Notes under the pieces: generated by a model | The model's input: the letters and a program-made list of their open reading frames with translations, nothing else | Database searches by the model: none | What the model was told of the DNA's origin: nothing | NCBI GenBank assembly: GCA_021399435.1 | Contig: JAJTUP010000174.1 | Location: 1 to 45,867, forward strand | Source: Diaporthe sp. PMI_573 | Lineage: Eukaryota > Ascomycota > Sordariomycetes > Diaporthales > Diaporthaceae | Direction of reading: 5' to 3' | Length of the DNA: 45,867 nt | Program-made: the position numbers and the translations under genes | In this document: positions 19,385 through 29,586 of the stretch, one piece after another | Position numbering within the stretch: the first letter of the stretch is position 1 | Layout of the letters: every line of letters begins with the position of its first letter

Positions 19385-21125
19385 TTAAAGGTGACGCTTG
19401 ATCTTGGTCTTGGTCTTGGACCCCAGCTCTCCGTGCGCTGCTACGTTGTCTTCGTCATGATCAGGATCGGCTTCGTCATTGGCAGCGGCTCTGATCCATT
19501 CCTGTAGTCGTTTAGGCGGTCCTGGGGCATCCGGGTGGAGTTGATGAAAGCTTTCCAAGGCAATGGGGGCATTCTTGAAGTTTCTCGCTGGGTACCAAGT
19601 ATCATCCGGATCGCAGCCGCGCCAGGCGACTTGATATTGTAACGTCTTTGTCTTTCCAAGCAGCCGTGAACGTTCTATGTGGTCGACTTCATACTCTGGC
19701 TCACCGTTAATGTCCTCTGGTGGCGGTGGGGTTTGGTGTTGTTGCGGTAGCGGGTCATCCGGGGCCTTTCTCAACCGGTCGGCATGGAACAGGTTTGTCA
19801 TTGAGTACGACGGGGGCAAGTCAAGAACATAACTGTACCCCCGTTCTTGTTTGATCTTGAACGGGCCTACCCACTGGGATTCTAAACGCGTTGTTGGGGC
19901 GGTTGTAGAAAACCCCTTCTTCTTTAGGAAAACCATGTCTTCAACAGAGAAGTCTGCTGGGCGTCGTTTCTGATTCGCCTGTGTTTGTTGTCGGTTTTGA
20001 GCTGTCTGAGCTGCTGTTCGAGCTGAGTCCTGTACGGTCTTGGTTTCTCTCAGGATTTCCAGGGCGCGTTCTTCTGGTCTGGACGACGCTGTTGCCGTTC
20101 TAAGGTCAAGGGACAGGGGATTCCGGACATCTTTACCGAGGGCGACCTTTAACGGTGCCATGTTGATTGACGAGTGCCACGAGGAATTATGAGCAAAGTC
20201 TAGTGCCGGCAGGTGTGTGCTCCAGTCGTTCTGATACTTGTTCACGTAGAACCGTAGTCGTTGGTCGAGCTCCTGGTTTGTGAACTCCACGGCGCCTTGG
20301 GTCTGTGGGTGGTAAGCACTACCATGTCGATGCTTCGTGCCCGTAAGTTCGTTCAACTTGGCGAGGAACCTGGACACAAAGGGTCCCGCGTTATCGGTTA
20401 TCCAGACTGCCGGCGCGCCCAAGATCCGGTACAGATAACGATAGTAACGAGCAGCAACATCCTCTGCGGTATCAGACTTCTTTCCGGGCAGGGTTGCAAT
20501 GATGCGGCTGAATTTATCGATAAAAACCCACACATAGTCATATCCGTACCGGTCCTTCGGCATATCCTTTCCGTCAACCACAACGTGCTCCCATACAGTC
20601 TGAGGGATAGGCAATGGGTGGAGAAGACCTGGTGTTTTGTCGTGTGTAGCTTTGTTCCGATGGCATTCGTAACAGTTCCTCACGTACTAGCGGATCGTCT
20701 TTTTCATTTCTGGCCAGTAGTACTCTCGTTCCAAAGCCTTAATAGTCTTGTTCTGTCCCTGGTGCGCGAAGATCTGCGGCACGTGTGCCTCGCGGACTAA
20801 GGCGGTACGTAAGAAAATGTGCCCATCACTCGTCTTTTCCGGCACCCATAGGCGGCCATCCTTTAGACCTAGTGCTTCTTGATGATTTTCCGCACGAATA
20901 AGGTCCACTAGATCTGCTCCCTTTGGGGCTTCCGGGGTCCCTTCTGCGACTGCGGCGATAGGGAAGTCAAGCTTCTCCGGTGGGACCAGCGTTGTCGTCC
21001 GTTCTTCCCGTTCTCTTGCCTTCACCGTAGGCAGGTCGGCTGTCTTACGAGACAGGGCGTCAGCCGCCACGTTTTCTTTGCCTGGGCGATACTGAAAGGT
21101 GATATCAAAGTTGGAGAGGAAGCTT
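19385..21125 (-). pseudogene. gypsy pol C-terminal half: RNase H end, integrase, chromodomain
   Basis: Reading starts in FLSNFDITFQYRPGKENVAA (end of RNase H). It passes the zinc-binding HVPQIFAHQGQN and CYECHRNK motifs, then the integrase core: D in WEHVVVDGKDM, D in WITDNAGPF, E in GAVEFTNQEL. It ends with a chromodomain (YEVDHIERSRLLGKTK, WRGCDPDDTWYPARNF). An in-frame TAG interrupts it between MKKTIR and YVRNCYECH at about 20685, where the full-length relative has Lys. With the missing 5' half this makes it non-functional. The catalytic triad itself is preserved. Confidence 0.85.
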
Positions 21126-21679
21126 CTGGAAGGGCTCGGCCGAGCAGGATGACAAGGACAAGCATGCTGTCTTTGGAATCCTTAGCACGAATAATAGTTT
21201 TCGCGTTAAGCTTGGCCGGCCGCGAGACTCGCGATGGCCGACCGCTGTAGAGCAACTTCCCACCGGGCGCGGGCGAGCTGTGGCTCGCATTTGCCGATTG
21301 CCAGATCGAGGACTACCTTAAAGACCTTAGCCGAATGGAACTCAAAGAGTACTGTTGTGTGCGCCAGCACCAGCTGGACCGCGGAGAGCGGCCCGAGAAC
21401 AAGGATGGCAATCGGGAGCTTGCCGTCAATCGAGCGCGCGTACGCGTTGCTGCGGGCTTCATTAAGCCTGAGCCCAGAGAAGACCCCGTACTTTCCAGCG
21501 TCAACCGCAATCTTGGCGAAGGCTCTCATACTGATGTCAACCTCGAACAAGGAGCCCGCGCCCGCCGTCTACGTCCTCCTGCTGTGCCTGAACAGACCCG
21601 TTATTTCACGCAGCCTCCCAGATTACGCGCTCTAATTGGTCTAGTCAAGTCCGTTCCCGCACTTATGACCTAGCCATTA
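21126..21679. other. Unassigned segment between gypsy and hAT remnants
   Basis: Several long open frames overlap here on both strands (for instance 21206-21550 minus and 21234-21635 plus), which suggests GC-rich former coding DNA. I recognise no family on either strand. It may be a retrotransposon fragment; I do not assign it. Confidence 0.3.
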
Positions 21680-22892
21680 ATGCAATTGCCCACGTCGAGA
21701 GTCGTATTTGAGGAAGCTACCAACATTGTGAGATTTTTCTCAAAATCAAAGCTGCAGCTATCACGGTTGCGCGCCTGCCAGAAAGCGCTATATAGCGGCA
21801 AGACAAAGGCATTTATCAAGAGGTATAAGTTCAGCAACTCTATTATTAAAATACCTACTAACTTTCCTTCTCCTTAACAGTGTAATTACCCGATGGGGCT
21901 CCCAATACAATGCCCTCCTCTCAGTACTGGCCAACCGAGACGCCCTCCGTGCCTATGCCCGGCGGAAGGATGTCCATATCGCCCGTGAGAAGGATAAGCG
22001 GCTTGTCCTTCTGCCCCCGGTACTCGAATCGATCAACAGCGGCGTCTTCTGGGACCGGCTAGAAGCTGTCACAAGCGTTCTTGCCCCCGTTAGCGAGTTT
22101 CAGCACGCCTCGGAGGCTGACCGCTCCCATATTGGCCACGTAGTGCCACGTTGGCTGAGTATCAAAGCTCGCTGGAAAGATATCGAAGACTCGAAGCAAT
22201 ATACAAGCGTGCCGTGGGAGGATATCTACCGTATCTGGAAGGCGAGGTTTGAGACTCAGACATACCCTATCCACTTTGTTGCAAATGCCCTCAGGCCGGA
22301 GACTATAGCAACCCTTAACGAGAAGCTGGCTGCACAAGACTATAAGATTGTGATAGATTTCTTAAAGGGGAGTCTTACAGATAGAGGTGATTATCGCGAG
22401 GTTATTAAGGAGTTTAATGCCTTCCGCAACCAGCGCGGTATCCTCTACTCTGCAGACAACGTATTTTGGGACTGCGAATGGAGCCCAGAGGACGCTTGGG
22501 GTTGTCTGGAAGCCCAGGGTTCGAAGCTTGCCACCATTGCGGTAAGGATTTTTGGTATTCTGGCTAATTCAGTGCCCTCGGAGCGAAGTTTCTCGGCTAT
22601 CAACTACGTCCATACGAAGGCTCGCAACCGGCTGTCACCGGTTAAAGCGGACTGGCAATGTTTTGTATGGATGAACTGCAGAGTTCTCGAGAGACAAGGC
22701 GCCAAAACCACCAAGAAAAGCTCACGATGGGATCAACTAGATGAGAAGGAATGGAAGGAGCTAGAAGACAGCTATATGCAGTACTTCTGCCAGGAAGAGG
22801 AGGATACAATGGAGGGACAAGCTATCGCGAGCTTCGTTGACGATGAGAATGTTATTGAGCTGGGCACAGTATTTGAGGATGAGCATGACTGA
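21680..22892 (+). pseudogene. hAT element 2: 5'-truncated transposase
   Basis: The frame opens at VVFEEATNIVRFFSKSKLQL (homologous to the LLVFFSRSKLQLQRLRMCQR region of hAT 1). It has a 58-nt intron at 21823-21880 (GTATAA donor, CTACTAAC branch, AACAG acceptor) at the same site as in hAT 1. It then runs unbroken to 22892 with VITRWGSQYNALLSVL, FQHASEADRSHIGHVVPRWL, the hATC motif NSVPSERSFSAINYVHTKAR and an acidic tail. The BED finger and first half of the catalytic core are absent. The remaining frame has no stops. GTAC-rich repeats at 22958-23030 form its 3' subterminal region. Confidence 0.83.
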
Positions 22893-22957
22893 AAATATCA
22901 CGAAATTTTGGACAAATGAAGCCACAACATGTCCCAAAAGGGTAAGCCCAAAAAGCC

Positions 22958-23030
22958 GTACATGTACGGCTGCCGCTGTACATTGTACGGCGGCCTCTCG
23001 TACATGTACCGTACCGTACATGTACTCGTA
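22958..23030. repeat. GTAC-rich subterminal repeats of hAT element 2
   Basis: CGTACATGTACGG, CATTGTACGG, CGTACATGTACCGTACCG and CATGTACTCGTAC follow the hAT 2 stop within about 130 bp. They resemble the GTACGTAC arrays flanking hAT 1, so the motif is a shared property of this hAT lineage. Confidence 0.6.
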
Positions 23031-23314
23031 CAAGTGGGCATCCCTACCGCCGATACAAGTGCTAGCCCCACCGCCCACGATATCTTCGAAAACAGTCCGA
23101 CATACGGGGCATTCAGTCAGTTTCGGGAATTGTACCGTATATACTCGACAAATTCACGATACCCCCGGTCGCCTAATTAGGCCTAATCTTACCTAGGCTG
23201 AAGCTATAGCCACCTTACTAATCTACGCTAGGTTTAGCCCCCCAGAGATGCCCATCACGTCTCTAACGCGTCGATCTTGAAGTTATTTGTTTACTGCTGG
23301 TCTCATGGGTCACA

Positions 23315-24949
23315 ATGCCTCCCCTAGGCCCAATCTCAACCAACATCCTACAAAAAAAGCCAGGGCCAAAGCCCAAGCCCCTTCATGAGCGAAAAGCTCC
23401 TTCATTTAAGCCAGTTACACGGGTAGAACGGTCATACAAGCAGAAAAAACGTGTTGAAGTTCTTCTATTTCTTTTGAACCACCGTATCCCAGGAACTACT
23501 GGAGGTAGAGGTGGCCATTATCGACAAGACCTCCCACCTTCCCAAGATGGCTTCCGTCCTCCTACACTATTTGAAGCCTCCCAGTTCTTCAAGATCCCTG
23601 AAGCAACTATAAGGACTTGGTGGAAAAAGCGGGATCAGCTTGTACGCAAAGAGGATCAACGAAGGTATCACCCTAGATGGCCAGAGTTGGAAGACAAGCT
23701 TTACACCTGTTTTCTTACACGGCGAACAGAAAATAGAATTGTTTCTATCGGCTGGTTTCGACGAGAATCAAAAAGGCTATTTAAGGACACCTACCCTGAA
23801 AGCGTTCACCTCTGGGTATTCTCTACCGGCTGGTTTAGAGGCTTTCTACATCGACATAGGATTTCACATAGAAGGGTTACTAAGAAGGCCACCAAGCTTC
23901 CTGCAGAGTACCTTGAAGTTGTGAATAACTTCGTCAAGTTCATTAGACGTATATCTCAACCAAGAGATTCTCTCTCAGTACCAGTATCAGCACCAGCACC
24001 AGCACCAGCACCAGCACCAGCACCAGCACCAGTTGTCAACAACTCACCTCCTCGGCGGTTCTCCAAATCAGCAATCCTAAATCTGGACGAAACTCCTATT
24101 CCATTTGAGTATAATTCTGGATGTACATATACTTCTACAGGCTCGAAGTCAGTACAGGCAAAAACAGAACGGAGTGGATGGGATAAACGACAAGCTACTC
24201 TTATTCTCTACATCTCTGCAGATGGCATACAGAGATTCAAGCCGAAGATTATATTCCATGGTACTTCAGGACCTGCAGGAAGGATATACAATCAGGAATC
24301 CTCATCCTACAGTCCTGATGTTACTGTGGAATTCAATCCTACAGCTTACAATAATGAGGAATTATTCGGTAAATGGATTACTGAAGAACTAGACGCAGTA
24401 GCTAAGGATATGAAGGATTTCCTATTGGTTATGGATGTTGCTAGATTCCATGTAACTGACACTATCAAGCAACAGTTGAAGGATCTAGGGGTTACTATTG
24501 CATTGATACCAGCTGGCTGTACTAGTCTCCTTCAGCCATTGGATACTGCAGTCAACCATCCCTTCAAGCTTTGGCTTCAGGAATTTACTGACGAATATAT
24601 GACAGAGAAAGAGAAGGAAAGCCCTGGACATATATGGACAGTCTCTGACATGCGTATAATGACTACCTGGGTAGTAGCCAGGGCAGTAAAACGTCTGGAA
24701 GAAAGGCCAGAGTTGGTTCAGAATGCCTTCATTCACACTGGAATTTCTATTCGTCCTGATGGAAGTCAGGTTAACATGGTCCGTATCAAGGATATAGAGC
24801 CTTCTCAAATCAACTGGGAAGGCTGGGAAACGGCTAAGGAACCTACCATGAAGATGGAGTATGAGGAAGTGTCTGTAACACCTCTGGAAGAGATGGACCT
24901 CTTTGTGAAGGAAGAGGAGGTTCAAGACTGTATTACTGTAGCTTGTTAG
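23315..24949 (+). CDS. Pogo-family DDD transposase, second type
   Basis: 544 aa from ATG 23315. The N-terminal 45 residues are basic and Pro-rich. A helix-turn-helix region includes LFEASQFFKIPEATIRTWWK (85-104) and a second DNA-binding half (HLWVFSTGWFRGFLHRHRIS). A seven-unit Ala-Pro run (residues about 226-239) separates this from the DDE_1 domain. D258 (LNLDETPI), D374 (LLVMDVARFHV) and D410 (LQPLDTAVNHPF) form the triad, the last two separated by 35 residues. The tail is acidic. No stops or frameshifts, so possibly active. It differs strongly from the transposase at 2525-4210 and lacks a zinc knuckle. Its job is TA-targeted transposition of element B. Confidence 0.92.
   Translation: MPPLGPISTNILQKKPGPKPKPLHERKAPSFKPVTRVERSYKQKKRVEVLLFLLNHRIPGTTGGRGGHYRQDLPPSQDGFRPPTLFEASQFFKIPEATIRTWWKKRDQLVRKEDQRRYHPRWPELEDKLYTCFLTRRTENRIVSIGWFRRESKRLFKDTYPESVHLWVFSTGWFRGFLHRHRISHRRVTKKATKLPAEYLEVVNNFVKFIRRISQPRDSLSVPVSAPAPAPAPAPAPAPVVNNSPPRRFSKSAILNLDETPIPFEYNSGCTYTSTGSKSVQAKTERSGWDKRQATLILYISADGIQRFKPKIIFHGTSGPAGRIYNQESSSYSPDVTVEFNPTAYNNEELFGKWITEELDAVAKDMKDFLLVMDVARFHVTDTIKQQLKDLGVTIALIPAGCTSLLQPLDTAVNHPFKLWLQEFTDEYMTEKEKESPGHIWTVSDMRIMTTWVVARAVKRLEERPELVQNAFIHTGISIRPDGSQVNMVRIKDIEPSQINWEGWETAKEPTMKMEYEEVSVTPLEEMDLFVKEEEVQDCITVAC
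23991..24034 (+). repeat. CACCAG hexanucleotide run in transposase B
   Basis: About seven CACCAG units in tandem encode the Ala-Pro run that links the DNA-binding and catalytic parts. The unit is two codons, so copy-number change keeps the frame. Confidence 0.8.
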
Positions 24950-25047
24950 TGTATCCAAAACCCTGGCCATGGTGGCTTCAAACTAGACCAAAATAGGACT
25001 AGTCTTAGTGACCGGGGGTATCGTGAATTTGTCGAGTATATACGGTA

Positions 25048-25496
25048 CGTCGAAAACAATCTTCGAAAACAATTGCTAGTACGGCAAAGGCGTTGAAGCG
25101 GCAATACAAGTCTTGCATTTAGAGCCTTTGGCAAAACTTGATCCTTTCCACTGGACCAGGCCTAACAGCACATTAAAATATTGAATTCACGGGGATTGTG
25201 GTTTGGGATCTCCACGTCCAACCTGCTCTACCGGTGGATTTACCCCACCCATAGCTATATCACCGTCTCCATCTCGGCCAACATCCCGACGTTCTTTTTC
25301 TTTTTTCAATACTGTGTCTACTGATATAGCGTCTGACTCAGTCTCACTTTCATGGTGCTGCATGGAGGTGGATAGCCGGGTAGGCTGTCATAGGTGTTAG
25401 ACGAGCTCTTGAGAAGGCGCCGTTTTACCGCCTAGGATATAAAATAACCTAAAGCCGCCCATGAGACGGGTCGATCCGCTGTCTCGGTTCAAAGCT
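25048..25496. other. Intergenic, no gene recognised
   Basis: The first 100 bases continue the pre-insertion flank of element B (CGAAAACAATCTTCGAAAAC). The rest has no recognisable coding sequence. It forms the 3' flank of the minus-strand gene ending at 25497. Confidence 0.35.
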
Positions 25497-25890
25497 CTAA
25501 AGCCGTCGCGCGATATCTTGGACCAGATTAGCCCAACCCCGTGGCTCTTTCGTCATCCTTATACTGAAACATTGATCGGCCACAGTGAGATTAGCGACGG
25601 CAAACCCGGCGCAGTGCTCTGCAGCGATTTTGGCAACGACTAGATCCTGTCAATCAACAGCCATTAAAATAAAATCGCAAACTGCTGATCTTACCGGAAA
25701 GCTTAAAGTAGTCTGCCATTAGGCCGATGGTGCCCACAATGCTCTGCTCATTCTGTGTGGACAACAAAGCCGTAACGTGCTGGGTGATGTTTCCTTGTGC
25801 GAAGCGAACTAGCTCATCGGAGAAAGTACTCGTGAGGTGGCCGATTGCCTCGGAAATAGCCTGAACGGCAGCGTCGATGCTCAGATGCAT
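25497..25890 (-). CDS. Small two-exon hypothetical protein, 112 aa
   Basis: ATG at 25890. Exon 1 (25890-25695) encodes MHLSIDAAVQAISEAIGHLT, then VRFAQGNITQHVTALLST and GLMADYFKLS. A 55-nt intron (25640-25694, GTAAGA donor, ATTGAC branch, ATCTAG acceptor) joins exon 2 (25639-25497), which reads VVAKIAAEHCAGFAVANLTV and ends VQDIARRL. An alternative acceptor 9 nt upstream (GACAG) would give a short different tail (SSRCQNRC), so splicing needs checking. The first 70 residues look like amphipathic helices. No signal peptide or known domain is recognised; it could be the surviving N-terminus of a longer gene. Confidence 0.45.
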
Positions 25891-26240
25891 GGTTCTGGTT
25901 TGATTAGCTGGTGCGTTGACGACGGTGAAAATGGCAAGAAGACAAAGTACGCGAGTGTCGGTGGCTCAAATCTCAACAAATAGCTCTAAAGAGATAACGA
26001 AAGGAATAAAAGGCTCAGAGGAGACGTGGATTAAAGGCGATAAGTCGATTGGAGGATGAAAGTCGCAGGCGGGTTTGTGTTATGAACGGGTTCCAACACA
26101 ATGGCACCCAGGGGACCCATTCCAAAGTCCCAGGCTATCATGAATGGATGCCACGACGCAACCCCGCAACCCCTAAAGGAGGAGTCAGCAGACATACAGG
26201 GTTAGGGTCAGGGACCCACTAACCAGGGTGGACCGATGAG
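25891..26240. other. Intergenic, 5' flank of the small gene
   Basis: No gene found. It contains CAGGGTTAGGGTCAGGG at about 26198, which is only weakly telomere-like or hAT-end-like. Confidence 0.35.
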
Positions 26241-26870
26241 CAAGGGTCGGAACCACTACATCCACTCCACTTTTGGACCAAGTAGAGTGGATGTACGATT
26301 TTTTAGCAATTACGTAGTGGATGTAGCACATATTCGACCGGAGTGGAATGGATGTACACACGTGGATTTATAAGTGGATTTATAAGTGGATTTTTGAGGC
26401 TATTCACAACCTCGTCGACGCCTATTCAGCCTCACTTTCAGAGGTTGACACTAACTCTTCAGCCTGTTGCTGCTGTGATGAATCGTCAACCTCGCTGGCG
26501 CTATCCTCGCCCTCCAATAGCCATTTTGACTCAGCAAGCGCCAGCTCGTCGTCGCCTAGAGTCCCACAACCGCCATCCAGCTTACTTTTAAGGTGCGATT
26601 TAAGCAATGGATCCAGGTCCTTGATAATGCCAGCACGGTACCAAGAGCGTAAAACCTGACAAATGGCGATAATCTCAGCATCTAGGTTTGTACGCAACCC
26701 CGAGACCATCTTGCCAGCAGCTGAAAATAACCTCTTACACTCGGCTGACATCGGCTGGATTGTCAGGAAGTCCAAGGCCAACTTCCTGTTCCAAGTTCGG
26801 GCTTGAACCACACTCCAGCAACCCTCCTGAATGCATAGATGAGGACTCATGGACGCTATTCCCGAACAGT
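26241..26870 (-). mobile_element. Decayed hAT remnant (same lineage as the complete hAT)
   Basis: The left end CAAGGGTCGGAACCACTACA is followed by TCCACTCCACTTTTGG and GTGGATTTATAAGTGG repeats (26258-26400), resembling the complete hAT's terminus. The C-terminal transposase piece is at 26422-26815. The rest of the element is missing at the border with the complete copy that begins at 26879. Confidence 0.65.
26422..26815 (-). pseudogene. hAT transposase C-terminal fragment
   Basis: On the minus strand the frame contains RKLALDFLTIQPMSAECKRL, FSAAGKMVSGLRTNL and VLRSWYRAGIIKDLDPLL, i.e. only the hATC dimerisation block and an acidic, Gln-rich tail ending STSESEAE. It is parallel to the C-terminus of the intact protein at 27091-29586 but differs in sequence. 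Residues N-terminal of ARTWNRK do not match a transposase, so the breakpoint lies near 26815. Non-functional. Confidence 0.8.
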
Positions 26871-26878
26871 GTCGGTAG

Positions 26879-26908
26879 CAGGGTTGAAAGCCACTCCACT
26901 CAATCCAC
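26879..26908 (+). repeat. Left TIR of hAT element 3
   Basis: A 30-bp terminal inverted repeat, CAGGGTTGAAAGCCACTCCA onward, exactly complementary to 30362-30391. Confidence 0.93.
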
Positions 26909-27090
26909 TGGCTGCTCGAGTGGAGTGGGTGGATCATAATCCACTGAATGTCTCAGGATAGTGGATCCACTGGAGGCTGTCGTGGATTAGGGTGGATTGG
27001 GTGGATTGGCAAGTGCCTCAATTCGTGATGGCGAAGCTATTCCCGAAGCCCTTGCCCACCTAAGTGCCCTGTTCCAGGCTCCAAGCGAGA

Positions 27091-29586
27091 CTATCTCCAA
27101 CTGGCTTCCATCTCGTCTTGAACACTCGCCACCTGAGTAAGCCACTGTGTTGCCCACTCTTCAAGTTGTTGATCTGACATCGGAGCCAATTCGAGATTGA
27201 CTCTTTCTTCATCTATCGAGATAAAGAAGGGATCTAAATCATGAATAATACCCGCCCTCAGCCATGACCGCAATACCTGGCACATCCCGATAATCCGGGC
27301 TTCAAGTTGGTGGCGCAGAGGGCTCACCATCCGACCTGCTGCTGAGAAAAGACGCTCACACTCAGCAGACATTGGTTGTATCGTGAGAAAGTCAAGCGCC
27401 ATTCGCGATAAGTTGGGATACTTGAATCGCTTCTCGTGCCAGTAAGCGAGAGGATCGTCGACGGAGCCATCGCCACTTTCGCAGTGCGTAATCCAATGGA
27501 GGTATTCGTCTTCGCCTGGCGTGAGGCCATCGTGACCTGCTTCTGTCGCTGTGTAGCGATTTCGTTTAAGGTATTCCCGGAACGGATTGTCCGAAGTCTT
27601 CCGCTGCTTTGGAACTGGCTCAACGGCGGATGGCCTCTCTGTAGGTAAAGTAGCCTCCCGATATTCAAAACGCCAGACATCGTGAACGATTTTTTTCGCC
27701 TCGTCAATCCACTCGGGGCGGTCAGTCCAGTTGCGTTCAAACCATTTCCATCGGTATGCGGGATGGAGCGCCAGGCCAGTGTAGTACATGGGCGTCTCAC
27801 TCAATGTCTCGTAGTACTCGTTTAATTTTTGCCAGCCCAAATTGATGTTGATCCTGAAGTGTTCAGGATCAGGGAAGTCCTTGGCGATATCCTTGAAGCG
27901 TTCAAGCTGCTCGAGAAGGAATTCGAAGCCTTGAATCACGTCCCAAATATTGCCATATGACCCAGTCCACCCACGCTTCCGCTTGCGGATCTGGCCGTCG
28001 CCTTCGAGCATCTTGATCGTGGCTTCGTAGTAACTAAGGATATCCGCAAATATCTCGACCACCTCCCAGTCCTTGTCGGATAGCTGGTTCTCCGGCTGGC
28101 AAATAAAGGGCAACGTGAGTGACTTCTTAAGACCGCCCCTTTTGGTCTTGTTTTGTTGTTCGAACTCGATTCGATAGTGGGCAATTAGTCGCTCGATATA
28201 GTCGCGAAGCAGTAGAGCTCGTCGTATCATATACAATTGTGACAGCCATCTGGTATCGTTGTCCAAAATAACATCCAACGGCTTTCTGGCGTTGAGTTTG
28301 GGGTCAGACGACTTAGTGAAGGCTTCTTGTTGAATGCTGCGAAGCATACCAGTCAACAAGTCAGACCCGTGGATAGCTACCACAAGATTGTGCAATTTGC
28401 CAGCTGGCCCCTTCTTGCGCCAAATCAAGTGTTCTGCTTCAGTGAGAGGCTCAGCCCCTGATAGCCGCCGCTCAAAAGCATCAGCATCGTGGCCAAACAG
28501 AATGGCCTTGGCGGAGAGATTCAAGGTATGTCCAAAACAGCGCCCTCGCCTGCGAGTCCCTACGAAGCCGAGCTCTCCACCAATAATCTCCATGGCGGTA
28601 TCGTTGTTTTTGGCGTTGTCAAGCGTGAAATAGCCAATTTTGTCTTGGATCTGATACGATTCAATTACGTCGAGGATTTCGGCGGCGATATTAGGCCCTG
28701 TGTGCCTGGCGCTGAGTTCGGGGAGCCCAAGCGTAATCTTGCAAGGCTTGTTGTTTTCGTCCCTAAAGAAGCAACAGATACCATATAAGGCGTGTCGGTT
28801 TCCCGACCGCCAGCCGTCGAAAGAAATGTGGACAAGGCCGGGCGCCCTGCACAAGGCCTCAATCACCTTGTGCTTGTGTTGTTCAAACGCGGCGACGATC
28901 TTTTCTCGAACCGTTGTGTGGGTAATATTGGCTTTACGTGCTGAAACTGACGGGTTCAAGTAATCGAAGATAGCTCGGAGTTCTACCTCTTCAGCAATAG
29001 AAAAGGGGTGATTCTTGGCCACGATCCAGTTGACCAGAAGCCTCCGGAAGTGTTCCTTGTCAAAGCGCTTGATGAAGCCATTCGCAATTGCTTGTTCCCG
29101 GGGGTCGTGTAGATCAAGCTTCAGGGATTCCGCGAGAGTCTGTTGCCCCGTAGGCTTCCTGCTCTTGGAATTAGCCTTCCTCTCAGCAGTTCCTTTGGTC
29201 CTGCCAGGCGGAGCGCGAATCCCGTGGTCATTGAACAGATGATTGTACGCGTTGTGAATGCCATCAGCTTCGAAATGACGTGGGTGTAGGGCATTCTTGC
29301 GAATGCACGCTTGGCAAACCCATCTGCGGTCGCCTTCCTTTTGGATATCATAACCAAATTGCCAGGCCCAACACCGCGTTTCTCTAGCTCGCTCAGAGAA
29401 TGCCCAGCCCGGGAAATGCCTCCAGAGCGTACGTTCGTAGTGGTCATCGCTTGCGGAATGGGTCGAGGATGTCGAGAAAGGGGTCGAAGTTGAACGTGGA
29501 GGATAGGGCGTCGAACAGGGCGTTGATTCGGGGGCCGACCCGAAACCGCTGTCGGAAACATCGACGTAAAAATCAGGCGAGGTCAT
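27091..29586 (-). CDS. hAT transposase, intact, 831 aa
   Basis: A single exon from ATG 29586 (MTSPDFYVDVSDSGFGSAPE). A Ser/Thr-rich leader is followed by a BED-like finger (WVCQACIRKNALHPRHF ... AYNHLFNDHGI), basic NSKSRKPTGQQTLAES, and the RNase H-like core. Candidate acidic positions are in VHISFDGWRSGNRHA and YFTLDNAKNNDTAM. The helical insertion contains CFGHTLNLSAKAILFG and LDNDTRWLSQLYMIRRAL. The hATC domain is MALDFLTIQPMSAECERLFS and VLRSWLRAGIIHDLDPFF. Length and motif order are complete and no stops interrupt it. With intact TIRs and a target duplication this is the best candidate for a mobile DNA transposon in the window. Confidence 0.94.
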   Translation of the reverse strand: MTSPDFYVDVSDSGFGSAPESTPCSTPYPPRSTSTPFSTSSTHSASDDHYERTLWRHFPGWAFSERARETRCWAWQFGYDIQKEGDRRWVCQACIRKNALHPRHFEADGIHNAYNHLFNDHGIRAPPGRTKGTAERKANSKSRKPTGQQTLAESLKLDLHDPREQAIANGFIKRFDKEHFRRLLVNWIVAKNHPFSIAEEVELRAIFDYLNPSVSARKANITHTTVREKIVAAFEQHKHKVIEALCRAPGLVHISFDGWRSGNRHALYGICCFFRDENNKPCKITLGLPELSARHTGPNIAAEILDVIESYQIQDKIGYFTLDNAKNNDTAMEIIGGELGFVGTRRRGRCFGHTLNLSAKAILFGHDADAFERRLSGAEPLTEAEHLIWRKKGPAGKLHNLVVAIHGSDLLTGMLRSIQQEAFTKSSDPKLNARKPLDVILDNDTRWLSQLYMIRRALLLRDYIERLIAHYRIEFEQQNKTKRGGLKKSLTLPFICQPENQLSDKDWEVVEIFADILSYYEATIKMLEGDGQIRKRKRGWTGSYGNIWDVIQGFEFLLEQLERFKDIAKDFPDPEHFRININLGWQKLNEYYETLSETPMYYTGLALHPAYRWKWFERNWTDRPEWIDEAKKIVHDVWRFEYREATLPTERPSAVEPVPKQRKTSDNPFREYLKRNRYTATEAGHDGLTPGEDEYLHWITHCESGDGSVDDPLAYWHEKRFKYPNLSRMALDFLTIQPMSAECERLFSAAGRMVSPLRHQLEARIIGMCQVLRSWLRAGIIHDLDPFFISIDEERVNLELAPMSDQQLEEWATQWLTQVASVQDEMEASWR

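Larger units (their letters stand above)
19132..21125 (-). mobile_element. 5'-truncated Ty3/gypsy chromovirus
   Basis: One LTR (19132-19342) with the C-terminal half of pol. A polypurine tract (TTTGGAGGGGGGTAG in element orientation) borders the LTR. The coding part is related to the full-length element at 37316-43279, but the two LTRs are clearly diverged, so this is another subfamily. Gag, protease, most of the reverse transcriptase and the 5' LTR are missing; homology stops abruptly near 21125. Confidence 0.85.
23135..25045 (+). mobile_element. Complete pogo-type element B
   Basis: A 1911-bp element flanked by TA (23133-23134 and 25046-25047). Both ends start CCGTATATACTCGACAAATT and match as inverted repeats for about 40 bp, through ACGATACCCCCGGTC. 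It carries one intact transposase gene on the plus strand. It sits just past the hAT 2 3' repeats and may have inserted into that terminus. Confidence 0.9.

Noticed and set aside
21206..21635. Overlapping frames of over 110 codons on both strands
   Set aside because: No recognised family on either strand; listed only as an unassigned segment.
26198..26220. TACAGGGTTAGGGTCAGGG as an interstitial telomere (TTAGGG) tract
   Set aside because: Only one TTAGGG unit is present; the match is accidental or part of a hAT-like end.
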